The notes below the pieces were generated by a model that saw only the letters and a list, made by a program, of their open reading frames with translations, searched no databases and had not been told where the DNA came from. From positions 1-64,000 of the forward strand of contig NZ_SMKO01000019.1 in NCBI RefSeq assembly GCF_004348685.1: a DNA stretch of 64,000 nt, in the 5' to 3' direction. The translations under genes were made by a program, and so were the position numbers. Source of the stretch: Nonomuraea deserti. GTDB lineage: Bacteria > Actinomycetota > Actinomycetes > Streptosporangiales > Streptosporangiaceae. Position 1 is the first letter of the stretch, and every line of letters starts with the position of its first letter. Of this stretch, positions 44,935 to 54,467 are shown in pieces.

Positions 44935-45004
44935 GCGGGCCGCGCGCCTCGTCGCGCAGGCCGCCCGGCCCGTCTCACCGCGGGCCGCGCGCCTCGTCGC
45001 GCAG
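44935..45004 (+). repeat. 45-base tandem repeat across the end of the SARP regulator gene
   Basis: A 25-base block starting GCGGGCCGCGCGCCTCGTCG occurs at 44935-44959 and at 44980-45004, a 45-base period. The second copy encodes the C terminus of the regulator; the first lies downstream of its stop codon. A partial third copy may start near 44904. Confidence 0.85.
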
Positions 45005-48000
45005 CAGGTCGTGCACGTCGTCCAGCTTGTACGCCGTACCCTCCTCGTACGCCGCCGTGAACCGCTCCTCCCCCAGCGCCTCGCGCGCCCCGGCCGCGAC
45101 CCGGTCGATCTCGGCCAGCTCCGACGGCCCCGCGGGGGTCTGGTTGTGCTCCCTGGCCGCGGCCGCCAGCCCCAGCAGCAGGGCGGCCATGCCGGGCGCC
45201 CTCGTCGCGGAGGCCGCGCCCTCGACGGCCCACACCATCGTCCTGGGGTCACCGATCTTCCCGGCGGCGGCCAGCGCCTCCAGCTGCAGATCCAGGGCCG
45301 TGGCCGGGTCGCCGCGCGCTTCCGTGAGGAATCCCAGCTCGATCAGCGTGGACGGGACGTGCATGGAGGGTTCGATGTCCGGATCGCGCGGCACGCCTTC
45401 GAGCAGGCGGGCCAGGTGCTCCTCGGCCAGGTCCAGGCGCCCGGCGCGGCGCGCGGCGAAGGCCAGGCCCATCCTGGCCATGGCCTCGCCCTCCTTGTAG
45501 CCCTGCTCGATGGAGAGTTTCATGGCGCGCCCGCAGATCTCGACGGCGCTGTCGTAGTCGCCGCTGGAGAACGCGATCCAGCCCAGCCACGCCGTCTGCG
45601 TGGCGACCTCCGCCCACAGCCCGAGGTCCTCGGCCATCCGCAGGCCCTCGCCGAACAGCCGGTTCGCCCGCTCGGCGTCGTGGGCCATCTCGGCCTGGGA
45701 GGCCAGCCACTCGGTGGCCCGCAGCAGCCCCCACCGGTCGCCCAGCTCGGTGAACAGGCGCGCGCTCTCCCCCGCGGTGCGCTCGAGCGCCTCCAGGTCG
45801 CGCTGGGTGAACGCGTCCCTGGCCTGCCGGGTCAGCGCGGCGGCGATGCCCCATTTGTCGTCGAGGGCCCGGAACGTGGCCAGCGCCCGGCTGGTCAGCT
45901 CCTGCCCGGTCGGCATGTCCCTGATGTGCAGGCCGACGAACAGCTCGGCCCTGGCCCGCGCGCCCGGGTCGTCGATCGCCGCGAGCGCGGGCTCGTACGC
46001 GACCTGCTCGCCCAGCATGAGCGCGAACCCGGCGTGCCAGGCGGCGGCCCTGGCCCTGGCAGGGGACGGCTGCCCGTCGATCGCCAGCGCCTCCGCGAGC
46101 GACCGCCGGCCCTCGGCCAGCCTGCCGCGCAGGAACCAGTACCAGGCCAGCGCGTTGACCAGCCGGGTCGCGCGGTCGCCTTCCTTCGCCGCGACCGCCG
46201 TGTCCAGCGCCGCCCGCATGTTCGCGGCCTCGGCGTCGAGGCGCAGCAGCCAGTCGCGCTGCTCGGGCCCGTACAGCTCCGGCTCGGCCCGCTCGGCCAG
46301 CTCCAGGTAGTGGCGCAGGTGCGCGAAGCGTACCCGGTCGAGCTCGGCCGCGTCGGTCAGCCGCGCCACGCAGTATTCGGACACCGACTCCAGCAGCCGG
46401 TATCTGACACCCGCGGGAGCGTCGGCGACGACGACGAGCGAGCGGTCGACGAGGCGGGCCAGCAGGTCGAGCACGTCGAGGCCGCTCTCGGCGCAGACCG
46501 CCTCCGCGGACACCATGGTGCAGCCGTCGGCGTGCACGGCCAGGCGGCGCAGGACGAGGCGTTCGTCGTCGGGCAGCAGGTCCCAGCTCCAGTCGATCAC
46601 CGCGGTGAGCGTCTGCTGCCTGGCAGGGGCGCCGCGCTGCCCGGAGGCCAGCAGCCGGAACCTGTCGTCGAGCCGGGCCACCACGCCGTGCACGCCGAGC
46701 GCCCGCACCCGGGTCGCGGCCAGTTCGAGGGCCAGCGGGATGCCGTCGAGCCGCCGGCACAGCTGGGCGATGGCCTGCGCGTTGCCCGCGTCGAGCTTGA
46801 AGCCGCGAGCGGAGGCGGCGGCCCTGGACACGAACAGCCTGACGGCGTCGGAGCAGACCATGGTCGCCAGGTCCGCGCCGGCGGGCACGTCCAGCGGCGG
46901 CACGCTCCACAGCACCTCGCCCGCCACGGCCAGCGGCTCCCTGCTGGTGGCCAGGACGCGCAGGTCGGGGCAGGCCCGCAGGAGCCGCTCGGCCAGCTCG
47001 GCGACCTGCTCGACCACGTGCTCGCAGTTGTCCAGGACGAGCAGCATCCGCCGGGGCCTGAGCGCGGCGGCCAGCTGCCCCGCGGGGTCGCCGCCGGCGT
47101 CCTCCCTGATGTCCAGGGCCGCCATGACGGCCTCGTAGATCAGGGAGGACGCCGGCCCCCGGGACACCTGGTCGAGCGCGACCATCCACGCGCCGTCGGC
47201 GAAGTCGTCGATGAGCCGGTTCGCGGCCTCCAGCGCCAGCCGGGTCTTGCCGACCCCGCCGCTGCCGGTGAGCGTCACCAGCCGCTCGTCGCCTGCGAGC
47301 GCGCACACCTCGGCCAGCGCCTGCTCCCGGCCGATCAGCTTGCCGACGGGGGTGGGCAGGTTGCTCACGGGGCGTGCGGCGGGCACGTTGAGCTCGGGGT
47401 CCTGCCCGAGGATCGCCTGGTGCAGCGCCACCAGCTCGGGGCCGGGGTCGAGGCCGAGCTCGTCGGCCAGCCGCTCGCGCAGCTCGCCGTAACCGGCCAG
47501 CGCCTCGCTCTGCCGCCCGGCCCGGTAGAGGGCCCGCATGTGCACGGCCCTCAGCCGCTCCCTGAGCGGATGCCTGGCCACCAGGTCGCCGAGCTCGCCG
47601 ACGAGCAGCCCGTGCTCGCCCAGCTCCAGCCGGGCCTCGGCGTGCTGCTCCAGCGCCGACAGCCGCTGCTCCTCCAGCCGGAGCACGGCCGTCCTCGTGT
47701 ACTCCTCGTCGGCGAAGTCGGCGTACGCGGGCCCGCGCCACAACGCCAGCGCGTCGCCCAGCAGCCGCGCCCTGGTCCGCGCGCTGCCCGCCGCCTCGGC
47801 CTGGGCCAGCAGGCCGGCGAAGCGGACGGCGTCCACGGCGCTGTCGCCGGCCTTCTCGCCGGCCCTCTCGCCGGCCCTGTCGCCGGCCCTGTCATCGGTG
47901 CGCAGCAGGTAGCCGGGGGCGCGGGAGACGATCAGGTTCTTGCCGCCGGGCTCGGCGTCCTCCAGCGCCTTGCGCAGCTGGGACACGCGGACCTGCAGCG

Positions 48001-48184
48001 CGCCCGCCGGGTTGGCCGGTGGCTCCTCGCCCCAGAGGTCGTCGACCAGCCGGTCCACGGACACCGGATGGCCCTCGTGGACGAGCAGGTCCACGAGGAG
48101 CGCCCGGACTTTGAGACCGGGAATCGTGACGGTCTCGCCGGCGTCCGTCCACACGGCCAGCGGCCCCAGCACCCCGAATCGCAT
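44975..48184 (-). CDS. SARP/AfsR-type transcriptional regulator with ATPase and TPR domains
   Basis: This 1069-residue regulator has an OmpR-type winged helix at 1-90 (MRFGVLGPLAVWTDAGETV, VSVDRLVDDLWGEEPPANPA), a BTAD domain at about 97-250, an NTPase with Walker A GSGGVGKTRL and sensor LLVLDNCEHVVEQ, and C-terminal TPR-like repeats. AfsR-type proteins activate secondary-metabolite genes in response to nucleotide binding and phosphorylation. A short Arg/Ala/Gly/Glu repeat (RAGDRAGERAGEKAG) splits the BTAD start. The start MRFGVLG at 48184 is chosen because a 150-codon upstream extension overlaps the MazG-like gene. No biosynthetic cluster is adjacent, so its target is unknown. Confidence 0.92.
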   Translation of the reverse strand: MRFGVLGPLAVWTDAGETVTIPGLKVRALLVDLLVHEGHPVSVDRLVDDLWGEEPPANPAGALQVRVSQLRKALEDAEPGGKNLIVSRAPGYLLRTDDRAGDRAGERAGEKAGDSAVDAVRFAGLLAQAEAAGSARTRARLLGDALALWRGPAYADFADEEYTRTAVLRLEEQRLSALEQHAEARLELGEHGLLVGELGDLVARHPLRERLRAVHMRALYRAGRQSEALAGYGELRERLADELGLDPGPELVALHQAILGQDPELNVPAARPVSNLPTPVGKLIGREQALAEVCALAGDERLVTLTGSGGVGKTRLALEAANRLIDDFADGAWMVALDQVSRGPASSLIYEAVMAALDIREDAGGDPAGQLAAALRPRRMLLVLDNCEHVVEQVAELAERLLRACPDLRVLATSREPLAVAGEVLWSVPPLDVPAGADLATMVCSDAVRLFVSRAAASARGFKLDAGNAQAIAQLCRRLDGIPLALELAATRVRALGVHGVVARLDDRFRLLASGQRGAPARQQTLTAVIDWSWDLLPDDERLVLRRLAVHADGCTMVSAEAVCAESGLDVLDLLARLVDRSLVVVADAPAGVRYRLLESVSEYCVARLTDAAELDRVRFAHLRHYLELAERAEPELYGPEQRDWLLRLDAEAANMRAALDTAVAAKEGDRATRLVNALAWYWFLRGRLAEGRRSLAEALAIDGQPSPARARAAAWHAGFALMLGEQVAYEPALAAIDDPGARARAELFVGLHIRDMPTGQELTSRALATFRALDDKWGIAAALTRQARDAFTQRDLEALERTAGESARLFTELGDRWGLLRATEWLASQAEMAHDAERANRLFGEGLRMAEDLGLWAEVATQTAWLGWIAFSSGDYDSAVEICGRAMKLSIEQGYKEGEAMARMGLAFAARRAGRLDLAEEHLARLLEGVPRDPDIEPSMHVPSTLIELGFLTEARGDPATALDLQLEALAAAGKIGDPRTMVWAVEGAASATRAPGMAALLLGLAAAAREHNQTPAGPSELAEIDRVAAGAREALGEERFTAAYEEGTAYKLDDVHDLLRDEARGPR

Positions 48185-48231
48185 GCTCGTCACCTTATGC
48201 GGGGCCGGGTGACCGCGAGAAGCAGCCTTTC

Positions 48232-48594
48232 TCAGGTGGTGCCAGGGGACGGTGGCGCCTTCCTGGCCGAACCGCGATAGACGTCGGGGTCGTAGCGGCG
48301 GTCGTTGTCGTCGAGCTTGGCCCTGGCCGCCTCCACCAGGTCGACGCCCAGGACGTCTGCCAGGCGCACCAGGTAGAGGGTCACGTCGCCGAGCTCGGTG
48401 CGCATCCTCGCGAGTGCCTCGTCGCCGGGGCTCCTGGACTCCTCGGCGGTGAGCCACTGGAACTCCGCCACCAGCTCCCCCACCTCGCCCGCGAGCGCCA
48501 TCGCCAGGTTCTTCGGCGTGTGGAACCGCTCCCACTCCCTGACCTTCGCGAACTCCCGCAGCCGTACGGCGAGGTCCTCCAGCTCCGTCGTCAC
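48232..48594 (-). CDS. MazG-like nucleotide pyrophosphohydrolase
   Basis: The 120 residues show the MazG/dCTPase metal motif ALAGEVGELVAEFQWL (ExxE) and ELGDVTLYLVRLADVLG (ExxD), which chelate Mg for hydrolysis of NTP or dNTP to the monophosphate. The RS21-C6-like length suggests a dCTP-type house-cleaning enzyme. The GTG start at 48594 (VTTELEDLAVRLREF) fits the family; a longer frame to 48708 adds nothing conserved. Confidence 0.88.
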   Translation of the reverse strand: MTTELEDLAVRLREFAKVREWERFHTPKNLAMALAGEVGELVAEFQWLTAEESRSPGDEALARMRTELGDVTLYLVRLADVLGVDLVEAARAKLDDNDRRYDPDVYRGSARKAPPSPGTT

Positions 48595-48841
48595 GGAACA
48601 GGACCCTACCGACCTCCGGCGTTCCCCCACGCACCTCGCCGCCCGCGGGGCTCTACGTGGCAGCAGCCTCGCGGAGCCGGCCCACGTGGCCGTGAGACCG
48701 AACGTCACGGGTGCGTGCGTGAGCGCCCGCCCGGAAGGGGACGGCTGAGGGCAGGCCGAGGGATGGCGTCCCCCGGCCTGGCCCGCGGCGCGTTCGGTTC
48801 GCCGCCGGGGAATGGCGGCGAATGCTCGCCCAGGCGGCTCG

Positions 48842-50212
48842 TCAGCGGCCTTTGAGGTTGTCGGAGAGCAGGTCGAGCAGGGGCCGGCGGCGTACGCAGC
48901 GGTCGAGGAGGAAGGAGTCGGCGAGGGCGGTCAGTTCCCCGTCGTCGAGACCGCGGAAGAGCTCGGCGTACTCCGGCAGCAGCGCCTGGGCCATGAGGAT
49001 GTGCCGGATGAGGTCGTCGGTCTGGTAGCGGGCGCCCCACGGATAGGGCTCCCAGCCGGGGAACTCGGTCTCGATCAGCGTGTGCAGCGGAGCCAGGACG
49101 TCGGCCGACTCCTCCATGGTCGAGCCCCAGCGGTCCACCCCGAGCCGCCGCTTCTTGGCGATGAAGTCGCCGAACCTGTCGAGGTACGGCCCCGCGGCGT
49201 GCACCAGGCCCTGCAGTCCCACGTCCTTGTAGGTCCACAACGACCAGCCCGCGCCGTGGCCGTCGTAGATCTCCAGCTGGTCGCGGAGGATCTGGTAGCG
49301 CTGCGCGTCCACGCCGGGGTTGCCGGTGTAGACGGGGCCGAACTCCCCCACCCACAGGGGTGTGCCGGTCTCGCGCTGGAAGCGGGAGCGTCTGGCGAAG
49401 GCGCGTTCCAGCTCGTCGCGGTCGCACCACTCGCCGCGGGTGTATCCGGGGTACGGCCCGCCGTGGGCGAAGCCGGCGAGCGCGTAGTCGTGCAGGACGA
49501 AAACCGCGTTTTCGTACATTTCCCGAAATATTGAGAAGTCGGTGGCGTACGTGTTGCCGTCCAGGAACAGGATGTGCCGCGGGTCCGCGGAGCGCACGGC
49601 CTTGACCAGCCGATCGTAGAAGGGGCCGATCACCTTGCCGGTGAGGTCGCCCGGCTCGTTGACCGGGTTGTAGCCGGCCACCCAGGGATGGTCGCGGTAG
49701 TGGTCGGCGATGACCTCCCACAGGTGCACCGCCCGGTCCTGGAAGTGGCGGTGCTGCCAGAACCCGGCCACGTGCGTGGGGTTGTCGGAGTGCCAGTGCT
49801 GGTTCTGGGAGCCGGGCAGGGCGTGCAGGTCGATGACGCTGTAGACACCGCGCTCGCCGAGCAGCCCGATCACCCGGTCGAGGTGGCGGAAACCCTGCGG
49901 GTCGATCTCGAAGGGCCGGTCGTCGGACTCCCAGTGGCGGTAGTTGACCGGGATGCGCACGCAGTTCATGCCCAGCCCGGCCAGCAGGTCCGCGTCCCGC
50001 TCGGTGAAGAACGACGCGAGCAGCCGGTCGAAGAAGACTTCCGCCCGCTCCTCGCCCAGCACCGAGCGCACGGCCCGCCGCATCGAGCTCTCGTTGGCCG
50101 GATAGCCCGTGATGAAGTTCTCCATGTTCATCCAGCCCCCGAGACCCACCCCGCGTAGTCGTACCGGTGTGTTGTCGTCCGCGACGAGCTGGGTTCCGGA
50201 CACGTGAAGCAT
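48842..50212 (-). CDS. GH5-like cellulase-family glycoside hydrolase
   Basis: The 456 residues form a TIM-barrel clan A enzyme: RLRGVGLGGWMNMENF at the start, GLGMNCVRIPVNYRHWE, the acid/base Glu in GYNPVNEPGDL and the nucleophile Glu in WVGEFGPVY. There is no signal peptide, so it works on imported oligosaccharides. The start ATG 50212 follows GAAAGGG; GTG 50218, overlapping the permease stop by four bases, is possible. It is the last gene of a sugar operon. Exo-beta-glucosidase or related activity is likely; the exact linkage is not readable. Confidence 0.85.
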   Translation of the reverse strand: MLHVSGTQLVADDNTPVRLRGVGLGGWMNMENFITGYPANESSMRRAVRSVLGEERAEVFFDRLLASFFTERDADLLAGLGMNCVRIPVNYRHWESDDRPFEIDPQGFRHLDRVIGLLGERGVYSVIDLHALPGSQNQHWHSDNPTHVAGFWQHRHFQDRAVHLWEVIADHYRDHPWVAGYNPVNEPGDLTGKVIGPFYDRLVKAVRSADPRHILFLDGNTYATDFSIFREMYENAVFVLHDYALAGFAHGGPYPGYTRGEWCDRDELERAFARRSRFQRETGTPLWVGEFGPVYTGNPGVDAQRYQILRDQLEIYDGHGAGWSLWTYKDVGLQGLVHAAGPYLDRFGDFIAKKRRLGVDRWGSTMEESADVLAPLHTLIETEFPGWEPYPWGARYQTDDLIRHILMAQALLPEYAELFRGLDDGELTALADSFLLDRCVRRRPLLDLLSDNLKGR

Positions 50213-50214
50213 GT

Positions 50215-51057
50215 TCACCCTTTCGTAGCACCAGCGGTGAGACCACCGACGAGGTGACGTTCTGCGACGGCGTAGAACCCGAGTGCCGGCACCATGGCCA
50301 GGACGAGGTAGGCGAGGATGCGGGCGGTGTCGGAGGCGTACTGGCCCTGGAACTGCTGGATGCCCAGCGGCAGCGTCCAGCTCGCCTCTTCGCTGAAGAC
50401 CACGAGCGGCAGCATGAAGTTGTTCCAGCTGCCCACGATGGCCAGGACGGAGACGGTGGCGATGGCGGGCCTGGCCATCGGCAGCAGGATGCGCCAGAAG
50501 AAGCCGAACGGGGTGCAGCCGTCGATGGTGGCCGCCTCTTCGAGCTCGCCGGGGATGCTGCGGAAGAAGCCCCGCAGGATGATGATCGTCAGCGGCAGGC
50601 CGAAGGCGGCCTGGGTGAGGATCACGCCCATCGGGTTGTCCAGCAGCCCGAGCGTGCGCAGCAGCACGAAGATCGGCAGGATGGCCACCGCGAACGGGAA
50701 CATCAGCCCGGCCGTGAACAGCGTGAAGTACAGCTCCCTGCCGCGGAAGGCGAACCGGGCGAAGACGAACGCCGCCAGCGCCGACAGCGCGACCGTCACC
50801 ACGGTCGTGGCGACGGCGATGAACGTGCTGTTCCACATCTGCAGCCAGAACGAGCCGGAGGCCAGCACCTCGGTGTAGTTGCCGGTGGCCCACGTCTCCG
50901 GCAGGCCGAAGGGGTTCGCGGACAGCTCGCTGTTCTGCTTGAACCCTCCGAGCAGCGCGTAGACGACCGGGATCAGGATGAACGCGCCGACGATCCACGC
51001 GATCAGGTGGAGCGGCAGGGTGGTACGGCGCGCACGGGTCGCCTTGCCGTGGTTCAT
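50215..51057 (-). CDS. Sugar ABC transporter permease (MalG-type)
   Basis: The 280 residues have six hydrophobic segments (LHLIAWIVGAFILIPVVYAL, LYFTLFTAGLMFPFAVAILP and others) and the EAA loop ELEEAATIDGCTPFGFFWRI. ATG 51057 overlaps the stop of the preceding permease by four bases. It pairs with that permease. Confidence 0.92.
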   Translation of the reverse strand: MNHGKATRARRTTLPLHLIAWIVGAFILIPVVYALLGGFKQNSELSANPFGLPETWATGNYTEVLASGSFWLQMWNSTFIAVATTVVTVALSALAAFVFARFAFRGRELYFTLFTAGLMFPFAVAILPIFVLLRTLGLLDNPMGVILTQAAFGLPLTIIILRGFFRSIPGELEEAATIDGCTPFGFFWRILLPMARPAIATVSVLAIVGSWNNFMLPLVVFSEEASWTLPLGIQQFQGQYASDTARILAYLVLAMVPALGFYAVAERHLVGGLTAGATKG

Positions 51058-52013
51058 CGGCGGCCTCCCATGGAGGTGGACGCGCCCTCGAGGTCGCGGC
51101 GCATCACGAAACGCTGGTAGATGAGGGCGAAGACGAGGCTGAGCACGAACATCACGACGCTGATCGCGCTGGCGTAGCCGACCTGGGTGCGTTTGAAGCC
51201 CCACTCCATCATCGTGACGGCCATCGTCTCCGAGGAGTGCGACGGCCCGCCTCCGGTGAGGATCCACACGAGGTCGAACAGCTGGATCGTGTAGATGACG
51301 GACAGGAAGATGCTGATCCGGATCGTCGGGCCGAGCAGTGGCAGCGTGACGTGCCTGAACGTCTTCCAGCCCGTCGCGCCGTCGATCTGCGCCGCCTCGA
51401 TGAGCTCGTTGGGGATGTTCTGGCGTCCCGCCAGATAGATCATCATGTGGAAGCCGAAGTACTTCCAGGTCATGACGATGAAGAGCGACGGCATCACCGT
51501 GTCGGGGTTGGCCAGCCACTCCGACTCGATCCCGAACACCGACAGCAGCTGGTTGGCCATGCCCGCGTCCGGCGCCAGGATCAGCGAGAACAGCACGCCG
51601 GTGATCACCTCGGAGAGCACGTACGGCGCGAAGAACACGACCCGGTAGAGCGCCCGCCCGCGGATGCGCTGGTTCAGCAGCATCGCGAGGGCCAGGGAGA
51701 ACGGCAGTTGCAGGCAGATCGACAGCACGACCAGCACCAGCAGGTGCCACAGGTCCTGCGCGAAGATCTCGCTGCCGAACAGCCGGGTGAAGTTGTCCAG
51801 CCCGATGAAGTCGGTCGGCAGCCCGCCGAAGCCGTTCCACTTGAACGCGCTGGAGTAGACGGCCACCAGCATGGGGGCCACGACGAGGAGGAGGAACAGG
51901 ACGAGTGCCGGCAGCAGGAACAGGGTGATGGTCACCCAGCGTCCGCGCCGCCTGGCGGCAGGGGCGGGGGCCGGAAGCCTGACCGCCTCCGGCCCTCTGG
52001 TGAGTGTCGTCAT
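51054..52013 (-). CDS. Sugar ABC transporter permease (MalF-type)
   Basis: This 319-residue permease starts at ATG 52013, overlapping the binding-protein stop. A Pro/Arg-rich leader is followed by VTITLFLLPALVLFLLLVVA and further helices; the EAA loop is [20 protein letters not shown]. No ATPase gene accompanies the operon. Confidence 0.92.
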   Translation of the reverse strand: MTTLTRGPEAVRLPAPAPAARRRGRWVTITLFLLPALVLFLLLVVAPMLVAVYSSAFKWNGFGGLPTDFIGLDNFTRLFGSEIFAQDLWHLLVLVVLSICLQLPFSLALAMLLNQRIRGRALYRVVFFAPYVLSEVITGVLFSLILAPDAGMANQLLSVFGIESEWLANPDTVMPSLFIVMTWKYFGFHMMIYLAGRQNIPNELIEAAQIDGATGWKTFRHVTLPLLGPTIRISIFLSVIYTIQLFDLVWILTGGGPSHSSETMAVTMMEWGFKRTQVGYASAISVVMFVLSLVFALIYQRFVMRRDLEGASTSMGGRR

Positions 52014-53302
52014 TCTTCGCTCTTGGCCACTTCCGTGATGTCCTGGGAAACCTCTTCCGGCGTCTTCGTGCCGCCGATGAGCTCGGCCACACTGTCGTTG
52101 ACCTGCTGGCCGACGGCCGGCGGGTAGGCCTGGTCGAGGTAGAGCTGGTAGCCGGTGGTCTCGGCGAGCAGGGTCGCCACCTGCTTGAGGTTGGCGTCCT
52201 TGACCGCGCTCTCCTCGCCCTTGAGCACCGGCAGCACGCCGCCCGCCTCGACGGCCTTCGCGTGGTTCTCCATCTCGGTCATGTACTTGACGAAGTCGAC
52301 GGCCTCCTTGGGCGCGTCGGTGCCCACGGCCAGGCCTCCGCCGCCGCCGAAGGCGTCGCCGATCGAGCCCTTGCCGCCTTCGACCGCGGGGAAGGGGAAG
52401 AAGCCGAGGTCGTCGCCGAGGCCCTTGCCCGCGGACTCCTGCGTGGCGGGCGCCCACTGGCCCATCAGCTCCATGGCCGCCTTGCCGTTGCCCATCGTGG
52501 CCGCCTGGCCGTCAGGGGTGCCGTAGCCGGCGCCCAGGAAGCCCTTCTGGAACGGCTGCAGGTCCGCAAGCGCCTTGACCTGCTGCCCCGCGGCCACGAA
52601 GTCCGGCTTGGTGAAGTCGTGGTCGGTGGCCGCCTGCTTGAGCGCGTCCAGGCCGGCGATGCGCATGGCGAGGTAGGCCCAGTAGTAGTGGCCCGGCCAC
52701 TTCTCCTTGCCGGCCAGGGCGATCGGGGTGATGCCCGCGGCCTTGAGCTTCGTGACGTCTTCGAGGAACGCCGACCAGGTGGCGGGGGGTTCGCTGATGC
52801 CCGCCTTCTCGAAATGTTTCTTGTTGTACCAGAAACCCACCAGCCCGATGTCGGTCGGCAACCCGTACGTCTTGCCGTCGAACTGGTACGCGCTCAGCGC
52901 GGCGGGCGTGAAGTTCGGCAGGACGTCGGCGACGTCGCCCGACAGGTCCTTGACCAGCCCCGCCTCGATTTGCTGCTGGAGCACGCCGCCGCCCCACGTC
53001 GCGAAGATGTCGGGCGCCTTGCCCGACTGCGTGATCGTGGTGAGCTTGGCCTTGTAGGCGTCGTTCTCCAGGACGGTGGCCTTGATGGTGACGTTCGGGT
53101 TCTTGGCCATGAATTCCTTGGCGCGCTGCGCCCAGAGCGTCTTGAGCGGCTCGGAGGTCGACAGGTGCCACCACTCGAGCGTGACCTTGCCGGGCGAGCC
53201 GCCCTCGCCCTGGGGTGACGCGGACTCTCCACCGCCGCCGCAGCCGGCCAGGAGCCCGGTTATGAGCATTGGGGCCGCGATCAGCACCACACTGCGTCGC
53301 AT
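52010..53302 (-). CDS. Sugar ABC transporter substrate-binding lipoprotein
   Basis: The 430-residue lipoprotein has signal RRSVVLIAAPMLITGLLAGC (lipobox LLAGC), then a family 1 fold beginning LEWWHLSTSEPLKTLWAQR, with the hinge-region GLVGFWYNKKHFEKAGI and a late DFVKYMTEMENHAKAV. It is the first gene of the GH5 operon and divergent from a LacI regulator. Confidence 0.93.
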   Translation of the reverse strand: MRRSVVLIAAPMLITGLLAGCGGGGESASPQGEGGSPGKVTLEWWHLSTSEPLKTLWAQRAKEFMAKNPNVTIKATVLENDAYKAKLTTITQSGKAPDIFATWGGGVLQQQIEAGLVKDLSGDVADVLPNFTPAALSAYQFDGKTYGLPTDIGLVGFWYNKKHFEKAGISEPPATWSAFLEDVTKLKAAGITPIALAGKEKWPGHYYWAYLAMRIAGLDALKQAATDHDFTKPDFVAAGQQVKALADLQPFQKGFLGAGYGTPDGQAATMGNGKAAMELMGQWAPATQESAGKGLGDDLGFFPFPAVEGGKGSIGDAFGGGGGLAVGTDAPKEAVDFVKYMTEMENHAKAVEAGGVLPVLKGEESAVKDANLKQVATLLAETTGYQLYLDQAYPPAVGQQVNDSVAELIGGTKTPEEVSQDITEVAKSEE

Positions 53303-53326
53303 AGGGGTCCCTTCTTGGAAAGGTGT

Positions 53327-53432
53327 GAAAATTTCGTATAACCCCCGATAATTTCTTTCCTCGGAGCGTAAGTAAACGCCAGGTAAAGCGTCAACACCTG
53401 GGGGCCGAGCGATGGCAAACCGAAACTTTCGG
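53327..53432. promoter_or_regulatory. Two GAAANTTTC operators between the SBP and LacI genes
   Basis: GAAAATTTC (53327-53335) lies near the binding-protein gene, and GAAACTTTC (53422-53430, within CCGAAACTTTCGG) near the LacI gene. Both are followed by CG(T/G)ATA-like sequence. The pattern GAAANTTTC is known from xylan-related LacI-type operators of actinomycetes. The two sites fit divergent control by the adjacent regulator. Confidence 0.65.
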
Positions 53433-53446
53433 ATACACTCCCGAAC

Positions 53447-54457
53447 GTGTCAGCGAAGAGGCGGGTGACGATCGCACTGATCGCGGAGGAGGCCGGAGTC
53501 TCCATCCCGACGGTCTCGAAGGTCATCAACGGACGTCCAGAAGTCGCTCCCGCGACCCGCCACCGGGTCGAGCGGCTGTTGCAGGAGCACGGCTACCAAC
53601 GGCGCATCAGCCAGGACGACACCCCGGCCGGCCTGGTCGACCTGGTGTTCGCCGAGATCGAGTCGCCGTGGGCCATGGAGATCGTGCGGGGCGCGGAAGG
53701 CGCGGCCCACGAGGCCGGAGCCAGCGTGGTCATCTCCGTCCTGCACACGCACGCCGGCCCGGGACGCGACTGGCTCGAACGCCTGGCCGCGCGCAGGACC
53801 GACGGTGTGGTGATCGTCGCCTCGCGGCTGTCGACCGGCATCCAGGCCCAGCTCAGCGCCCGTTCGCTGCCGTTCGCGGTGGTCGATCCCGAGGGCGAGC
53901 CCGCCCCCGGCGTCGTCTCGGTGGGCGCCACCAACTGGAACGGCGGCCTGGCCGCGACCCGCCACCTGCTGGAGCTGGGTCACCGCAGGATCGGCATGAT
54001 CAGCGGCCTGTCCGACATGCTCTGCAGCCAGGCCAGGATCGACGGCTATCGTGCCGCGCTGGAGACGGCCGGGCTGCCCGTCGTGCCCGAGCTGATCAGG
54101 CGCGGCACGTTCCTGGTGGACTCCGGTCACGACCAGGCCCACGCCCTGCTCGACCTCGACGAGCCGCCCACGGCCATCTTCGCGCACAGCGACCTGATGG
54201 CGTTCGGCGTCTTGGAGGCGGCCAGGCAGCGCGGGCTGCGCGTCCCCGAGGATCTGAGCGTGGTGGGCTTCGACGACCTGCCGCTGGCCAAATCGGCCTG
54301 GCCGCCGCTGACGACGGTGCGTCAGCCGCTGCAGGAGATGGCGGCCCTGGCCACCCGTACGGTGCTGGCCATGGGCCACGGTGACGTGCCGGAGACGAAG
54401 CGGGTGGAGCTGGCCACGGAGCTGATCGTCCGGGAGAGCACGGCCGCGTACGGGTAG
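53447..54457 (+). CDS. LacI-family regulator of the GH5 locus
   Basis: This 336-residue protein has the head [20 protein letters not shown], the hinge [15 protein letters not shown] and the C-terminal [20 protein letters not shown]. It is divergent from the binding-protein gene across a 144-base gap with two matching operators. The hexapeptide effector site cannot be matched to a specific sugar by eye. Confidence 0.93.
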   Translation: MSAKRRVTIALIAEEAGVSIPTVSKVINGRPEVAPATRHRVERLLQEHGYQRRISQDDTPAGLVDLVFAEIESPWAMEIVRGAEGAAHEAGASVVISVLHTHAGPGRDWLERLAARRTDGVVIVASRLSTGIQAQLSARSLPFAVVDPEGEPAPGVVSVGATNWNGGLAATRHLLELGHRRIGMISGLSDMLCSQARIDGYRAALETAGLPVVPELIRRGTFLVDSGHDQAHALLDLDEPPTAIFAHSDLMAFGVLEAARQRGLRVPEDLSVVGFDDLPLAKSAWPPLTTVRQPLQEMAALATRTVLAMGHGDVPETKRVELATELIVRESTAAYG

Positions 54458-54467
54458 GCCGGGGGGC

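Noticed and set aside
44870-48280. A 1136-residue open frame antisense to the SARP regulator
   Set aside because: The minus-strand protein has clear domains; the plus-strand frame is a composition artefact.
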